DNA of 64,000 nt from Warburgia ugandensis (GCA_035236585.1 CP141126.1:7949001-8013000); one strand, 5' to 3'; positions 35,776 to 48,457 are shown, counted from the stretch's first letter. The notes: generated by a model not told the origin, from the sequence alone. A program made the numbers and translations.

Positions 35776-36058
35776 AGGGTTGCCATAATTTTAAAGAAGT
35801 TGGAGATGATTTTTATTTTTTCCTTACAAACTAATATACAAATGCATATTCTTTTGCAAGCAGAAAAAAAATAACAAAATCATCTTCAGCTTCACCTTTG
35901 CCAACTGGCACCTGACGCAAGGGTTGCCATATTTTAAGAAGTTAGAGATGATTTTTATTTCTTCCTCACAAACTAATATACAAATGCATATTTATTTGCA
36001 AGAAAGAAATAACAAAATCATCTTTAGCTTCTCCCTTGCCGGTTGGCACTTGACACAA
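35776..36058 (-). repeat. Two ~140-bp tandem units at the RTE 5' end
   Basis: Copy one (35776-35918) and copy two (35919-36058) share agggttgccat, agatgatttttat, acaaactaatatacaaatgc, ataacaaaatcatctt and ttggcacttga-like ends. They differ by scattered changes and a short deletion. They lie between the 65-bp units and the right target duplication, so they are the very start of the LINE. Confidence 0.8.
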
Positions 36059-36120
36059 GACTCTCCTTTTTCATCCAGTCTTGGGACTGACATTGGCGGA
36101 GTTAAAACACGCACGTAACT

Positions 36121-36734
36121 CTGCTCCTAAACTGAGGTACCCACGTCAAGCCCAAATGTTATCGAGAAGTGAACTTACTTTTTAGGACCCACATTGACTT
36201 GATCTGGTGTGATTCAATCCGTTAATTTACTAAACGCTGAACCCAATCTTATCATAGTTGGATATTGTTAAGACCCTTCGTCCAAGAGGGCCCCGTTTCA
36301 GGGTTTGGCCAAGAAAATGTGAACCATTGGTATCTAGTGAGTTGTAGATGAACTAGCCGGATCACCAACGCGTTAATCTACATTATATTGGATGGATTTG
36401 CTAGAAATCAAATATTGGCTGTTTTTGAGTAGTATCCAATTGATTAGATGCTACATTTCATCGCACCTAAAAAAGGTGACGAAGGACGCCTCCGGGAAGT
36501 GGTGCCTGCCTGACTGAATGCAGGGGCCCACAGGTCGGAATGGCCTGAAACCAAGATGCACGGTCAGGGTCACCGCGTTCGGTTCAATATGTAACAAAAT
36601 CATCATCCTATGCATGATAGCTGTCAGCATGGAAGCCATTTGGCAGGAAGAAGAGCCTGCAGCTTTTTCTGCAGATGGGGAAGAACTGCATTCATCCAAA
36701 TCAATACATAATATTTAGCATGCCCAAGGCAAAA
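36121..36734. other. Spacer before the PPR pseudogene
   Basis: About 600 bp. The frame at 36518-36718 includes EELHSSKSIHNI, which could be a further PPR scrap, but I cannot support it. Nothing else is recognised. Confidence 0.4.
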
Positions 36735-36920
36735 AGCAGCCCATGCATGAAGCTCCTGCGTATTCAGTGTTCAGGGAAGGGGCAGACCGTAAGGGTCAAT
36801 AGTACTGAGTGTTTAGGGAAGGGGCGGACCATAAGGGTCAATAGTATGCAGCCTTACACTGTTTCCATGTCCTGTGATCTAAAGGTCATATGACAACAAC
36901 TCTACCATTGCGCAAAGGTA
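36735..36920 (-). mobile_element. Au SINE copy 11 with internal duplication
   Basis: A minus copy: gcagcccatgcatgaagctc at the left, tgacaacaactctaccattg and gcgcaaagg at the right. The segment tgttcagggaaggggcagac..aagggtcaatagta occurs twice in a row (about 36768-36804 and 36809-36844), the second time as tgtttagggaaggggcggac. The core is shortened. It abuts the first recognisable PPR codons. No target duplication is seen. Confidence 0.85.
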
Positions 36921-38131
36921 GATGGAGGAAACAACTTCACAGGTTGGCCGTTAAGAAGACACTGCATACATGTCCCTTGATTGGAAACACACTCATCGCC
37001 ATGTATTCCAAGCATCAAGAAGTTTGCACCTCCCAGCAAGCTTTTGAAGACATTTCCGAGCCAGATCTCATCTCTTGGAATGCCATGATTCAAGCATGTG
37101 TTGAGAATGAACCCGAAAAGGCCCTGGTTTCCTTCCTGAAAATGAAAAATCTATGAATTGAGTTCGATGAGTTTAGTTTTGTCAGCACATTAGCTTCTTG
37201 TAGATTGGCATCTTGGCTTAAAACTGGATGAGAAATTCCTGGTAATTTGATCAAAACAGGACTGATATTGGATGCTTTTGTTGGAACTGCCCTTGTTCAT
37301 AAGTATGCAAAATTGGGGGTTATATGAGATGCTAAACATGCATTTGAGAAAATTGAGTATAAAGTTGTGGTAGCATGAAACTAGATGATTGTGGGGTTTG
37401 CTCAGAATGGTCACTGTCATTAGGCCTTGAAAACACTCAGTTCGACGAGGGAAGAAAATTTAGATCCAGATAACTTCACCTTCGCAGCCATTCCTGCTGC
37501 GTGTGCGGATATCACAGCATTCAAACGAGACAAACAGATCCATGCCTGATTTTGAAGTCCCGGTTAACAGCAGGTACTCTTGTAGTGGATGCCCTGATCA
37601 CAATGTATGGTAGAGTCGGAAGCATGGAGGAAGCAGCAGAAGTTTTCTCCATGCTCATGCTGGAAACACTCCCTTGGACTGCAATAATTGGATGTTATGC
37701 AAAGAATGGCTATGCCAAGGAGACCCTTGATTTCTTTCACCAGATGGAGATCTCCGGGGTGAAACCAAATAGCATAACATTTGTTGATATACTGACAGCA
37801 TGCAACGAGAGAGGCAGCCATTGCTCCAAAAAGAGCGGAAGGTTAACTCAATTGTATTTTTCATTACAAATACTCCTGTTTCAGCCAAGCAGGCCTGACT
37901 GACCAAACTGGGAAGTATTTACATATGATGTCAACGGAATATAGGACAACACCTAGCTTAGAGCATTATGCTTGGATGGTGGATGTCTTTGGCCGGGCTG
38001 GAAGATTGAAAGAAGCAGAAGCCTTAATAAATGGGATGCCACATGAGCCCCATGCTCGGGTCTCATGTAGCAGATGCCGCTCAATGCTTGCAGGACATAT
38101 GCTGATCTTACCAGAGGGAAGAGGGCAAAAA

Positions 38132-38265
38132 ATGGGCCACCCAGTGCATGAAGCTCCCACATATAGATCGGGAAAAGGTGCAGACAACAAAAGGTCTATA
38201 GTACGCAGCCTTACCTTGTGTTTTTCTAAAAAGCTGTTTCCACGCCTCGAACACATTACTTCCGC
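38132..38265 (-). mobile_element. Au SINE copy 12 in the PPR pseudogene
   Basis: A minus copy: gggccacccagtgcatgaag, tcgggaaaaggtgcagacaa, cagccttaccttgtgttttt, aaaaagctgtttccacgcct. It lacks the box A end (5'-truncated). It sits between PPR motif LTRGKRA-like codons and the E-domain, and about 40 host codons are missing around it. Confidence 0.82.
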
Positions 38266-38463
38266 CTTACACTGATGAAAAAGAATGCTGTGAGGAAGGA
38301 ACCTTGCAAGAGTCGGGTCGAAGTCTGCAACAGAGTCAATGAGTTCATGGAGGTGACTGTTCACATCTTGAGTATGAGAACAAATACTGAAAACTGGGGA
38401 AGTTGTTGGAAGAAATGAACCCTATAGGACATGTTGCTGACACTAACATTGTACTCCATGACA

Positions 38464-39205
38464 CTATCATTTTAAATCCTTTAGATTCCAATGCATCCTT
38501 CCCTAACTATAGATTTGTGTTTACGCCCTCCCTTATCTTATCAATCAAAACTATATCATCTGCAAATAACATACACCATAGAATCTCTTTGTGCAAATGT
38601 TTTGTTAACTCATCAATAACCAATGCAAAAAGGTATGAGCTCAATATCAATCCTTGGCGCAATCGATAGTGATAAGAAAATTATTGGTCTCTCCACTAGT
38701 GGTCTTGATGTTTGTTAAAGCTCCATGATATATATCCTTAATTATATCTATGTACCACCATTAAACTCCTTTTTTGCCCAACACCCACTATATTAACTCT
38801 CTAGGACCCTATGATAAGCTTTTTGTTAGTCAATAAAGACCATGTGAAAGTCTTTCCTCCTCTCTTTATATTTCTCTATCAATTGTCTAAGCAGGAAAAT
38901 AACTTTCATGATAGACCTTCGAGTCATGAAAACAAATTGGTTCTCCAATACACTTGTCTCATGCTATAGCCTCTTCTCAATCACTCTTTCAAAATGTTTT
39001 ATGATATGGCTTATAAGTTTGATCCCTCAATAATTGGTGCAACTCTATATGTTTCCTTTCTGCTTATAAATTGATATAATAGAGCTCTTCCTCCATTGAT
39101 TTAGCATTTTCTTCGATTTTACAATCTTGTTAACCAAACCACTCAAATATCTTTCATATACTTCCAAACCTTTATTAGTATACCATCGGGCCCTAGGGCC
39201 TTTCA
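38464..39205 (-). mobile_element. RTE LINE fragment in the PPR pseudogene
   Basis: A 742-bp fragment matching the RT region of the large RTE copy (about 30296-31050), same orientation: tttaaatcctttagatt, cctatgataagctttttgtt and tttattagtataccatcggg have clear counterparts there. Host frame ..VADTNIVLHD breaks at its left edge and resumes with IGKEMKEEMICHHSE at its right. catgaca occurs at 38457-38463 and 39206-39212, and removing one copy plus the insert restores the frame. The fragment lacks both the LINE 3' end and its 5' end. Confidence 0.85.
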
Positions 39206-39457
39206 CATGACATAGGCAAAGAAATGAAGGAGGAAATGATATGTCATCATAGTGAAAGGTTGGCCATGGTACCAATGCTCATCAACTTATCACCAAGGAT
39301 TCCTCTTAAAATCTTCAAGAATCTGCATATATGTGGGGATTGCCACAACACTTTGAAGCTGATTTCTAAGAGAGTTTGTCAACAAAATACTACCAGGGAT
39401 TTGACCCATTTTCACCTTTTCAAAGATGGATTCTGTTCTTGTGCAGATTACTGGTAG

Positions 39458-42400
39458 AGTCACCAACTAATAACCCTCATGAATTTTTTAGTTTATCAAC
39501 AACTGGAGCAAAAAATGTCTTGTCCAGATCACTAACTTAAGCACTAGTGCTGTAAGACTCAAGAGTTCTTCACACCAAGAGCTGATGGGTACGAATCCAC
39601 TCATCTCCACAGATGAAGAAGTAGCACTAAAGATTTTACCATTCTGAAACATAAATATGCAACTCAGGCATGTATAAGAACGAGTAGATAAAGGTGGTCA
39701 TAATTCATATGAATCTATAGAAGATGCATAAATTACTCTCCCTTTAAGGAAATCATACAAATCGTTAATGACAAATACAAGAAAAGTGAAGGTACATATA
39801 CATGCCTTGCAAGATTACTCCCCTTCAATTGGAAAGTTGTTAGTCTGAGAGCCAGACACAGATTGAAATAATATCAAGTGAACAGGGACAAAAGAAAAAA
39901 CTGACAAACCAGGCTTATGCAGCCCCAGAAACAGATGTTCATAAGCCCATATCTCTCAAACCAGACGTTGGATCTAAACTGACTCTTCTTTTTTTTCCCT
40001 TTTTTTTTTATGATGAAGGAAATCTAGCATCTTGTTTTGATAGGGATGGAGTAATGTCTTTAAGCATCAGTCAATTAATTCGGGCAAACTCGGCTGTGTT
40101 TCAGGTCAAACTGTAGTTAATGGCAGAGTTTAACTTTTGATCAAGTGGACCCCATGGTTCCAGTAGGCTGAGCCGATAGATTTGGGGTTGGAACAGTCTT
40201 CACTTTCAATAAGTTTACTTGCTTTTCTACCTTCTTTAATGTTTAGGACTTTCAAATCCTTTGAATTTAGTAGAAGTCAATTAATCAGTTTACCAGTGTT
40301 TGGTCATTTTGGTTGTATTCAAAGATGATGTAGTCCTAGAATTAGAAACGGAGTTTGTTTCGGAGTTCTAGCAAGTTTAGCAGCATGTTGTGAGCATACA
40401 TATGGTCACTGCTCATGGGTTTCTGTTCTTCAATGGAGAAGCGTCACGCTCTTCTTTCTGAATAAATTTGTTGTCAGACCTCTTTGATGGTTGGCTATGT
40501 CACCGTTTAGTCTAACTTATGTAAGTCTGATTTTTAATATTTCTGGTTTTCATTACTTTAGTAATCCGCAGCTCATTTTGAAACCTATACCGATCATCCA
40601 CGTGATATTCATGCCTGCATGTTCAAAAAGGATTATCCAATGTCATAGCTTATCAGGTTTGGGATGGATATGTCATGGATAAGGGTTGGATGTCCAACTA
40701 ATAAGTGTACAAAAGTAAGTTCTAAACAGAACCATGTAACATGATGGTCAACAACTACCCCAAAAACAAAACCGCTAAGAGAATGGATATCTCATTTAGT
40801 AATTGTCAAACATTCTTGTGATTAAGCTATGAACAATACAATGTTCATGCTAAAGAAGGTACAAGAAGTTGCAGACCATCGTTAGGGACAGTCACACAAC
40901 TACCCAGGTGGAGAGCCATTTAAGTGTATAAAGAATGGATCTTATGCTACTTGCTATAGCCTGAGAAGGCTCATGAAAATCAAGTACAGAAAGCAAGTAC
41001 TATTAACAATATCAAGAAGAGGATGTAACTGATAAGAGTAGCTGGACTTAGAAAGCCATTAGCCCACTTCCAGTACCTTGTGATGATCTGAATCTGTTAC
41101 AAGCACTACCCTGGCAACTAATAGAAAGCCTGCCTGTTAGCAGCAATAGCATCAATCACAGAAAAACGCTGATTTGGAAGGATTATAAAATGGATCCTGC
41201 ATTCTGATGGATCTGATACAGATAGCAGAACAAAGGATTGATTTGGTAAAGGTCAGAGGAAAAACCAAATGTAATTCGTTTTGGAAATCAAGTGTTAGTT
41301 GATTCTTCCAAGCAGAAGAATTGGAAGGAAATAATAAAGAGGCAGTGGTAAAGTGGAATGAGAGTGAGAGGGCAGAAATCAGGGGAGACAAAGAACAAAA
41401 GAAGTCCTTTTATGTTCTAATGGAGTAAACGTAGAAAAATTTTTCTTTTTCTTTTTGAAAAATTAATCTCTAGCAGAAGAAGAGTATCATTTGAAAAACT
41501 ATCCTAATACTCAAAGAATTAAACTAAGCATCAACCACATATAATAATCCATTGAGTGTCAGAAGTAGTGAGAAAATATATTAGCACTTAGAAGTCAAGT
41601 CCTGTTTCTAATTATTTTCCAAGTTCCAAAGGAGCAAAGCTTGAACGAACAACTTTTTTATTCTGAAAAAAATTAATCATGAGAGCAACGAGAACTGATT
41701 TGAAAAGAAACCAAACCAATAAGTAACTAAAACAAACATGATGCACATACAATGAAAACATCATAACTATAAGAACTTGAAATATTTGATGTTAGTGGTG
41801 CCAGAGATGGAATGAGCTGATGTGAGATGAGATGAGATGAGCTATATCACTGTTAGTAGTACTTGAGATGAGATGAAGTGATATCTCCTCATCTTATAGT
41901 GGTGCTTGCGATGAAAACCACCTCGTCTTAGCTTACTGTTAAGTTGAACTTTCAGTCATCTCGCTTCACCTCATGCCAAATTTGGGTCATCGCAGCCCAG
42001 CTCAACTCAGATCTCTTCTCATCTCGCTTCATCTCAAAGGCATGTGGAGATGTCAATGCTACCTTTTTTTCATGCATGGTAATATTTCTTTGTAGATCTA
42101 AGCCATCCAAGCTGTTCAAAATGGCTTAGATAGGCAACAGACTAAGATTCATGCCCATCGAATACTTCTAGACTATGTTCTTGAGTTGAGATCACAACTA
42201 TCGAATTTTATTAATTTTTCAGTCACCCAAAACAAGTGTTAGAGTCATCTAAATGCATTAATTTCTAGACTGTTACCTAATTATTCTATGCCGGACATTA
42301 TGAACGGATCTTCCAAAAGAAGGCCCTAGGATGGGTTGACTTCTCAACTCTCACACTGAACTTGGACTCTTAAAATTTTCCTAAATACTATACATAAATA

Positions 42401-43288
42401 CATATATGCATAATAACATCAGTGCCATATCTCCAAAAACTGAGGAAAATAAGAATATGTATAGATCAGATACACCAGTAAGGCACATCATGAAGTATCC
42501 AAAAGTAACTGGGCAAATATCTTACACAGAAAATCGTTGTTTTATGATGAATCTTCTGCCAGAAAGGCAGCTCAACTGGCAAAGTGACTTTCTAGAGCTA
42601 AAATAAGAAGCTGTATTCCGAAACTTAAAGAGAAAAAGATATCTGACCCATTGCTTGTCTTGTTTTCTATTAATTAAGAACCATCCAACATTTAAAGGTT
42701 AAAAGAATGGTTTAGGACCCAATAAGCATAAACGGACCTCCAAACGTAATATGAAAGCAAGTACTACTATTATGCAATTTCTCCAGTCTTGACATGAGAA
42801 TTATGTATCCAGACAAAGTAATAAATGTAAATGCTTACTGAATAAGCCACCATTTCTAACTTCAGCTGTTGTCATCTGCTTAACTTCAAGAAAATAAAGA
42901 CAGTCATTCCACATTTGATTTCCTGAAGTACCAATAATGTGCTGCATCGGAAGGAGATCAAAGGTCAAGAACAGAACATATCTGCTTCAGAGAAAGCAAA
43001 TCAAAATACTTATTCCTCAGTACTCTCACTTTGGATGGTAAAGAAATTGTTTCCCAATGAAAGACGTGTATGATTAATCATCTTCATAATTTTACATTCC
43101 CCTCACTCTATAACATTAAAGAATATGAACTGACATTGTTTTTCTGACCTATACATATGACATTTACCCCTGCAATTTGCTTAAAATTTGCAAATAGAGG
43201 GGGAGTCTACTCTGTGGTAAACATCTATTTACAATCCTTACAAAACCAATGGAAACTTGGCATATCAGATATTGAGTGCATGGAGAAG
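39458..43288. other. 3.8 kb intergenic spacer
   Basis: Between the PPR pseudogene and the 3' end of the FAB1 gene. Short open frames (e.g. 40491-40682, 41152-41391) have no family I recognise. The part next to 43289 should include the FAB1 3' UTR. One odd repeat region is listed separately at 41805-42045. Confidence 0.5.
41805..42045. repeat. GATGA/TCATC-rich inverted-repeat patch
   Basis: The left part has gtgagatgagatgagatgag and tgagatgagatgaagtgata. The right part has ctcttctcatctcgcttcat, its rough reverse complement, with tcatctcgcttcacctcatg between. This could fold into a hairpin and may be a decayed MITE or a diverged satellite. No clear ends or duplication are seen. Confidence 0.45.
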
Positions 43289-46200
43289 TCAAGCATACAA
43301 ATTATTTGATCCCTCTGTCAGGTCTTCATTATTTAGTTGAGAAGAATCAATTCTTCCATCACCACAAAATTTGAGTGGACCTGAAAATTGCTCACAGTAC
43401 CAAAGGTCTGGAACTGTCAAGAAGTAAGTAGACATAAATTTCCTGAATCGTTTCTTGTACTCCCTTGGCGAAACAACTGTTGGCAGTGCATTTTTAGGAA
43501 CAACAAGAGATGCTTTCACCCAGGTTTCAAGATGCTTGTCCCAAGTATACTGCCTGAGATAATCAATAATGCCAAATACAAGTTCATGCCGCTGCTTGTC
43601 TATTCCCACAAGTAATGAGTAATCCATGACATTGATAGACTGCAAAATATAAGCAATATGCATATTAGATCCTAAATATGAATTTCATGAATATAACAGA
43701 AGGCTATTTACTCAGAACTCACAGTAAGGAAAGACGTGTCATTCCAAATTGCCCGTTGCAAAAGATGCTTTGTTTTTCCACCAACATAAAAAGGAGAAAT
43801 ATGCATGTCATCAACAAAATTCTGGTCCAACAGAACCTTTTCAGGGTCATTTGCATCTGCAATATGTCGAGCATGAAGAGCACCTTTAAGATCATATGTA
43901 CGTGAAACATTTCGGCCAAAGAAAAGATTTTCCATGACCACCAGATCGATTTTCAGTTCTTTACTATTTTTAGCTTGTCGGATAACAACCTGCATGAATC
44001 AAGTCAAGATAAAGATGACTATGAATTCATGGAAACATACTGATGAAGTCAGACTAATACAAAAACTTAAAATAACTACGAACCTGATATACCCCTAAAA
44101 TTTTTGCAAGACATGTCTGGCTCCCTGAGCTCAAAGAGTGGGAAATGTGTTTGAAGTATTCGGGGGCAAACTTCAAAAAGGACTCAAATTCAGTCTTCTT
44201 GATTTGCTTTACAATAAATCTGTCATCCAGTGTCTTTGCAAAGAAAGCTTTACTCTTCCCACCTTGAGCATTCCAGTTCTTACAGCGACTGAGGGAAGAG
44301 ATATAATCAAGTTCGCATGGACAGCAGCGCCTTCGAAGAGCATAAAATTGTTTTGCATAGGTGCAAACCACTGAATATTTACTCTTTCCAGGTAACTTCC
44401 CAACCCCAAGGCTGATTTCCGGATGCAGAGGGTCAACAGGCAAAGGTGCCTCAGAACCCGACAAGGATAAGTCCTCATAAGAAACACTCCGTCCTGAAGT
44501 AAAACCTTCTATATCTAAGGAACTACTTGAGGACCAAAGAGAAGGCATAGCAATATCAATAGGCAGACTAGATGAGTTTCCACTTTGTTTCTCTGTCTCT
44601 CCTTCTGTGTTTTTCTTTGGTTCTTTTTCAACTGCATTCTCTGTTAAACTATACTGATCCTGCAATGAGGCTAGAGCACAGGCAATGATGCTCGTAAACT
44701 CATCCTCGTAGACAGACACAACATCATCATCTGATCCAACAGGAAAGTGCAGCCTGGACTTTTCCTGGGTAATCAGCTGATTGACTGAGGAGAGGTGTGC
44801 TGGAATGTAGTTATTAATGAATTCAAACTTCTGCGAGTATCCCCTCTGGAGATCTTTTCTATATGCTTTACGAGTTTCTGTGAAAGGAGTCCACACCCAT
44901 TGATCAGAGTCCTCTAAGTTGAAAGGCAGTGAATTTTGAAGGTTTGAATCTGGTTCCTTGGAAACGGTCTCAGCAGGCATGTCTTCAATTTTCAGACACG
45001 ATGTAGAGATGGATTCTGCAAGTCGCAAACATTCTGCAGCATTTGGAAGAGCTTTGTCCATCTGCAAATTACTAGAAATGGGCAACTCTCCTTGATAGAC
45101 CTTGTCACTCAAAGGAAGAGTACCAGAGGAATCAGATACTATGGTAGAAGTGTTTTCCCCTAGGTCTTGCAACCCTCTATGTGTAGAAGATGTTGTCTGC
45201 TCATTACTGGCAGAAACAGACTCTCCTGCAATTAAATCTTCCTCAATCAACCTCTCCACATCAATAGAATTAAGAGATTCACTGTCTGCGCATACAGGTT
45301 TTGGGATGTATTCGGATAAGGGCTGTGAAACTTCTACATCCTTATTCAAATTTTCATCTGATATAGACGCTTCTGCCAACTTCGTTCCTGGCTGGGATGC
45401 TTTCTTGCGTAAGTTCCTTGTGTGATTCAAGTCATCAAAAGATAAGGATCCTTCATTCTTGATGCAAGCATTATGCATGTAATCCTCAAAATTTTGGACC
45501 CTATATTCCAAGGCATTTCCATCTTCAATTCTTCCAACAGAAATATCATCCTTGAGAGATTGTAAATGTTTTTCATGCATTCCATTATGATTGGCATCAT
45601 CAACCCCAGTACATGACATGAGAAAATTCAAACGGCGATCCCAAATATATAGCTCCAGCAGAAGTTCATGATTTAAGCGGTTCAAACCAAGAATCTGATG
45701 CACAATCCGCCCCAGCTGCCCATTTTTATTTATAGCCTTCTGTAAATTTACGGATTTGTTAACAAGTGGAGCAAAATGAGGAAATTATTTAGTATCTCAT
45801 ACACAGAAGTAACAGACTAAGAAAGCTCCGTATATTTACAATGTGGAAATGTCAAAATCAACTAAGGGGCACAAACCTCGAAATCAGATTTTTCCTGCAT
45901 CAACATCTTTTTAATTTCAGAGAATTCTCTTACAGAACCTGTAACGTTCACAAGTTTCTTTGAAAGTGAGCTATTGACTCTAGATTCTATCTTCTGCAAA
46001 GAGTCCATAATCTCAGCGAAGAGTAGATTCCCTTTCTCGAGCACCTGAGAAATCAAATTTAAATGAACATTTGTAATAGCATATAAAGCAAAGTTCACCC
46101 AGATAAGCAGCTGATAGAGCAACATACTTCTTTAGCTTCACTAGTGAGCCATTCTAGTCCATTTGGATTGTTGAATTCTAAAACTGGCGGAGGCAGGCAT

Positions 46201-48398
46201 GCAGTGTAGATCTCAACAGAAGAACATCCAAACATAGCAACAGCCGACCCCAATCTGTTCATTGTTCACTATGAGGAGAATAATAATCTACAAGTAGTAA
46301 TAACGACAATTTTGTATAATCAAAGGATAGTACATAAGAACAATATCATGCCCATACCCGTAGAAATGGAGACAATCTCTGTGCAGCAAATGCCCGCAGC
46401 TAGATAACCTACCAGAAGCAGAGTGAATTGAAAAGTAGAGGTGTAAGAACTTTCCTAATGACAGACCACGTGCTTCAGTAGACATCACTACTCTTCGAGT
46501 GGGTTTTGGAATCCCATTTTCCTTCTCACACTTTAAACAGAGGTTCCACATCCAAAGTTTTCCTTCAGTTTCACCAGGCAAAAGCAACTCAGAAGGAAGT
46601 TGTTTGACAAGTACAGTGAGCTTCCCATTCTGGTGAACATAAGAGTAGACATGATCTTCTGGATGTTCGCCACATTCAAGGCAATGATGTTTCTGTCATA
46701 AAGAAAACTGTTTCAATGAGAACATCCATTCAAGTTACACAAAATTGAAGATAGAAATCAATAGTAACTTCAAGAGACCTGATTGAGCAACTGATTGCAC
46801 AAGAATCGTCCTAGAGACATGTCGGAATTTCCATAGTAATTGATACGAGAAAGCTGACATTGCTTACAAATCATCTCCCTTGAGACACACTGGCTAGACA
46901 GCACAACCAAGATGCTTTGGGGACCTAATATGGTTCTGATGTCATCCTTCTCTGGAATTTGGGCTTTCCTGGTAGCATGAGCTTCATGTTGTTCAAAAGG
47001 AATCTCACAAGATGCAGTCACAGAATCAGCTTTTTCACCATTACATATGCCATCACTCTTCCCTTGGTCAATTGTACAGATTGCTTGTGTCTCATGGTCA
47101 AGTGTTTCTACTGATGGTGGAGCTGGCCAAGCTCCCGAACTCGGACTCTCTAGCTCCTTCTCCTTGAAGCCCAAGTATGTGGAAATGGACTGGCAGGAAG
47201 AGGAAGGAGCGACAGGGAAGCTGTCTCCTAGAAATCTTTTAAGAGAGGCTGACAATGATGAAAATAACTGCCCTGGAAGAACAGTTGATGCTACTTGTTC
47301 ATGAGATGTCTCTGAATGGTCAAATACACTGTAATTGGATGTATTATGCAGCGGCAGTTCTTTCTTCAGGACATTTTCATGAGAACTGATGTCATGATGA
47401 CTATTAGATCCAGATAACGAATTTCCTTCTTTATCAAGAAAACAACTGCCAGAAATTCTTTCACAGAGAGACTTCTCGTGGAGTCCATCAGAAATGGGGA
47501 TGTCTATAGCATGTTTGGAAGCAATCTCTGATGAGGAGCTACCAAGATTAGAAATATTAGAATTAACTGAATTATCACAACCACCAAATGGCAATTGCCC
47601 ATTTAGTAAAAGCCCATTTCTTACTCCAGGAGCATCACCATTGGAAATTCTAGCCCTTTGATCCACAAGGAAAGAAGTTTCTAGGATTAAATGATATGCC
47701 ACAGAGACAGAATGCTGCACCACACATTTAACCTTCTTCAATTCATCACTATGAGCTCCCTTCAGCAAAATCTGCGACAAGATAAAATAACATAAAACAC
47801 TAGGCAGCAGCTTTAAGGACACCATGAATTGAAGTTTTTCTATACCAAACACATGCCATGAAAGGAAATTAATGGGCTTATATCAATCAATTTTGGGCCA
47901 GACGATGTGCTACATGGAATCAAAATATATAACAGGTCACATAAATTAATGTGATACAAGAAATACAAAATACCTGCCCACAGTGCATTAACTACATTGC
48001 AAGAGCCATGAGGCAATTTACAATCCATTAACATTTCCAGTGAATTAGCTAAAAGAGGGAGCTTTTCAAGCATAGTAGAGCCCACTGGCATTTCCTTCCT
48101 ACACTAGTACCCACTGGTATGGCTCCCATTAGCTCTGATGATTCTCCAGATAATACACAAATAGTACTTTAAGTTAATCTCTAGATGAAGAACGATCTGG
48201 GGTAAAGCTAGGTAACCTGGAAAGAGATTCCAGAAGTGAACCAGGTAAGCTGGTGTCCTGCAGGCGCCTGTCAATTCCTGGTTTATTCAGTTTGATGGTT
48301 TCTTGAGACTACAGAAACCAGTGGTCTCACTATCATTGAGTGGAAATGTGGCCGTACTTGATATATCATTGGCAGGAAGTTGCATATTTAGTTTCTAC

Positions 48399-48457
<59 letters not shown>

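Larger units (their letters stand above)
29595..36103 (-). mobile_element. RTE-clade LINE, near full length, interrupted
   Basis: Minus orientation, flanked by aaaacacgcatgtaact (29578-29594) and aaaacacgcacgtaact (36104-36120), a 17-bp target duplication with one change. Without the nested insertion (31275-34281) it is about 3.5 kb, normal for RTE. The AP-type endonuclease part is at 34900-35420, with FIGANLNGHIEKEKEGYD and ETILDFALSYNLTIANT; upstream, about 35400, lies a SLELVDTMKRGRINIACIQE-like start. The reverse transcriptase is at 30140-31270, with KSRKVIGPDGI, VFINLEKGYNKVTKELIW and VGLHQGSALSPYLFMLVMD. The 3' end is a GAT-rich tail (29596-29615), as usual for RTE. Many stops and frameshifts make it inactive. 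The 5' region (35548-36058) holds two sets of tandem repeats. Confidence 0.9.
36921..39457 (+). pseudogene. PPR-DYW protein pseudogene
   Basis: The remains of a PLS-class pentatricopeptide repeat protein, a family of organellar RNA-editing factors. PPR-like pieces: LIGNTLIAMYSKHQEVC, AFEDISEPDLISWNAMIQ, LVVDALITMYGRVGSMEEAA and WTAIIGCYAKNGYAKETL, then NSITFVDILTACNERG and EHYAWMVDVFGRAGRLKEAE. The E-type part has KKNAVRKEPCKSRVEVCNRV (38277-38340). After an RTE insert come the DYW deaminase parts: ICHHSERLAMVPMLIN (the HxE zinc ligand motif), NLHICGDCHNTLKLIS (the CxxC pair) and the terminal SCADYW at 39457. Stops and frameshifts are scattered from 37155 to 38300, the 5' part is missing, and a SINE plus deletion removes the part before the E domain. 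It is not functional. Confidence 0.9.

Noticed and set aside
35548..36058. Spaced repeats considered as a CRISPR-like array.
   Set aside because: The units are contiguous tandem repeats without spacers, within a plant LINE 5' region.
47970..48091. A protein-like minus frame (MLEKLPLLANSLEMLMDCKL) between FAB1 exons 5 and 6.
   Set aside because: FAB1 exons 5 and 6 join in phase and in family order without it (..PMGCT/ILLKGAH..), so it is intronic and unsupported.
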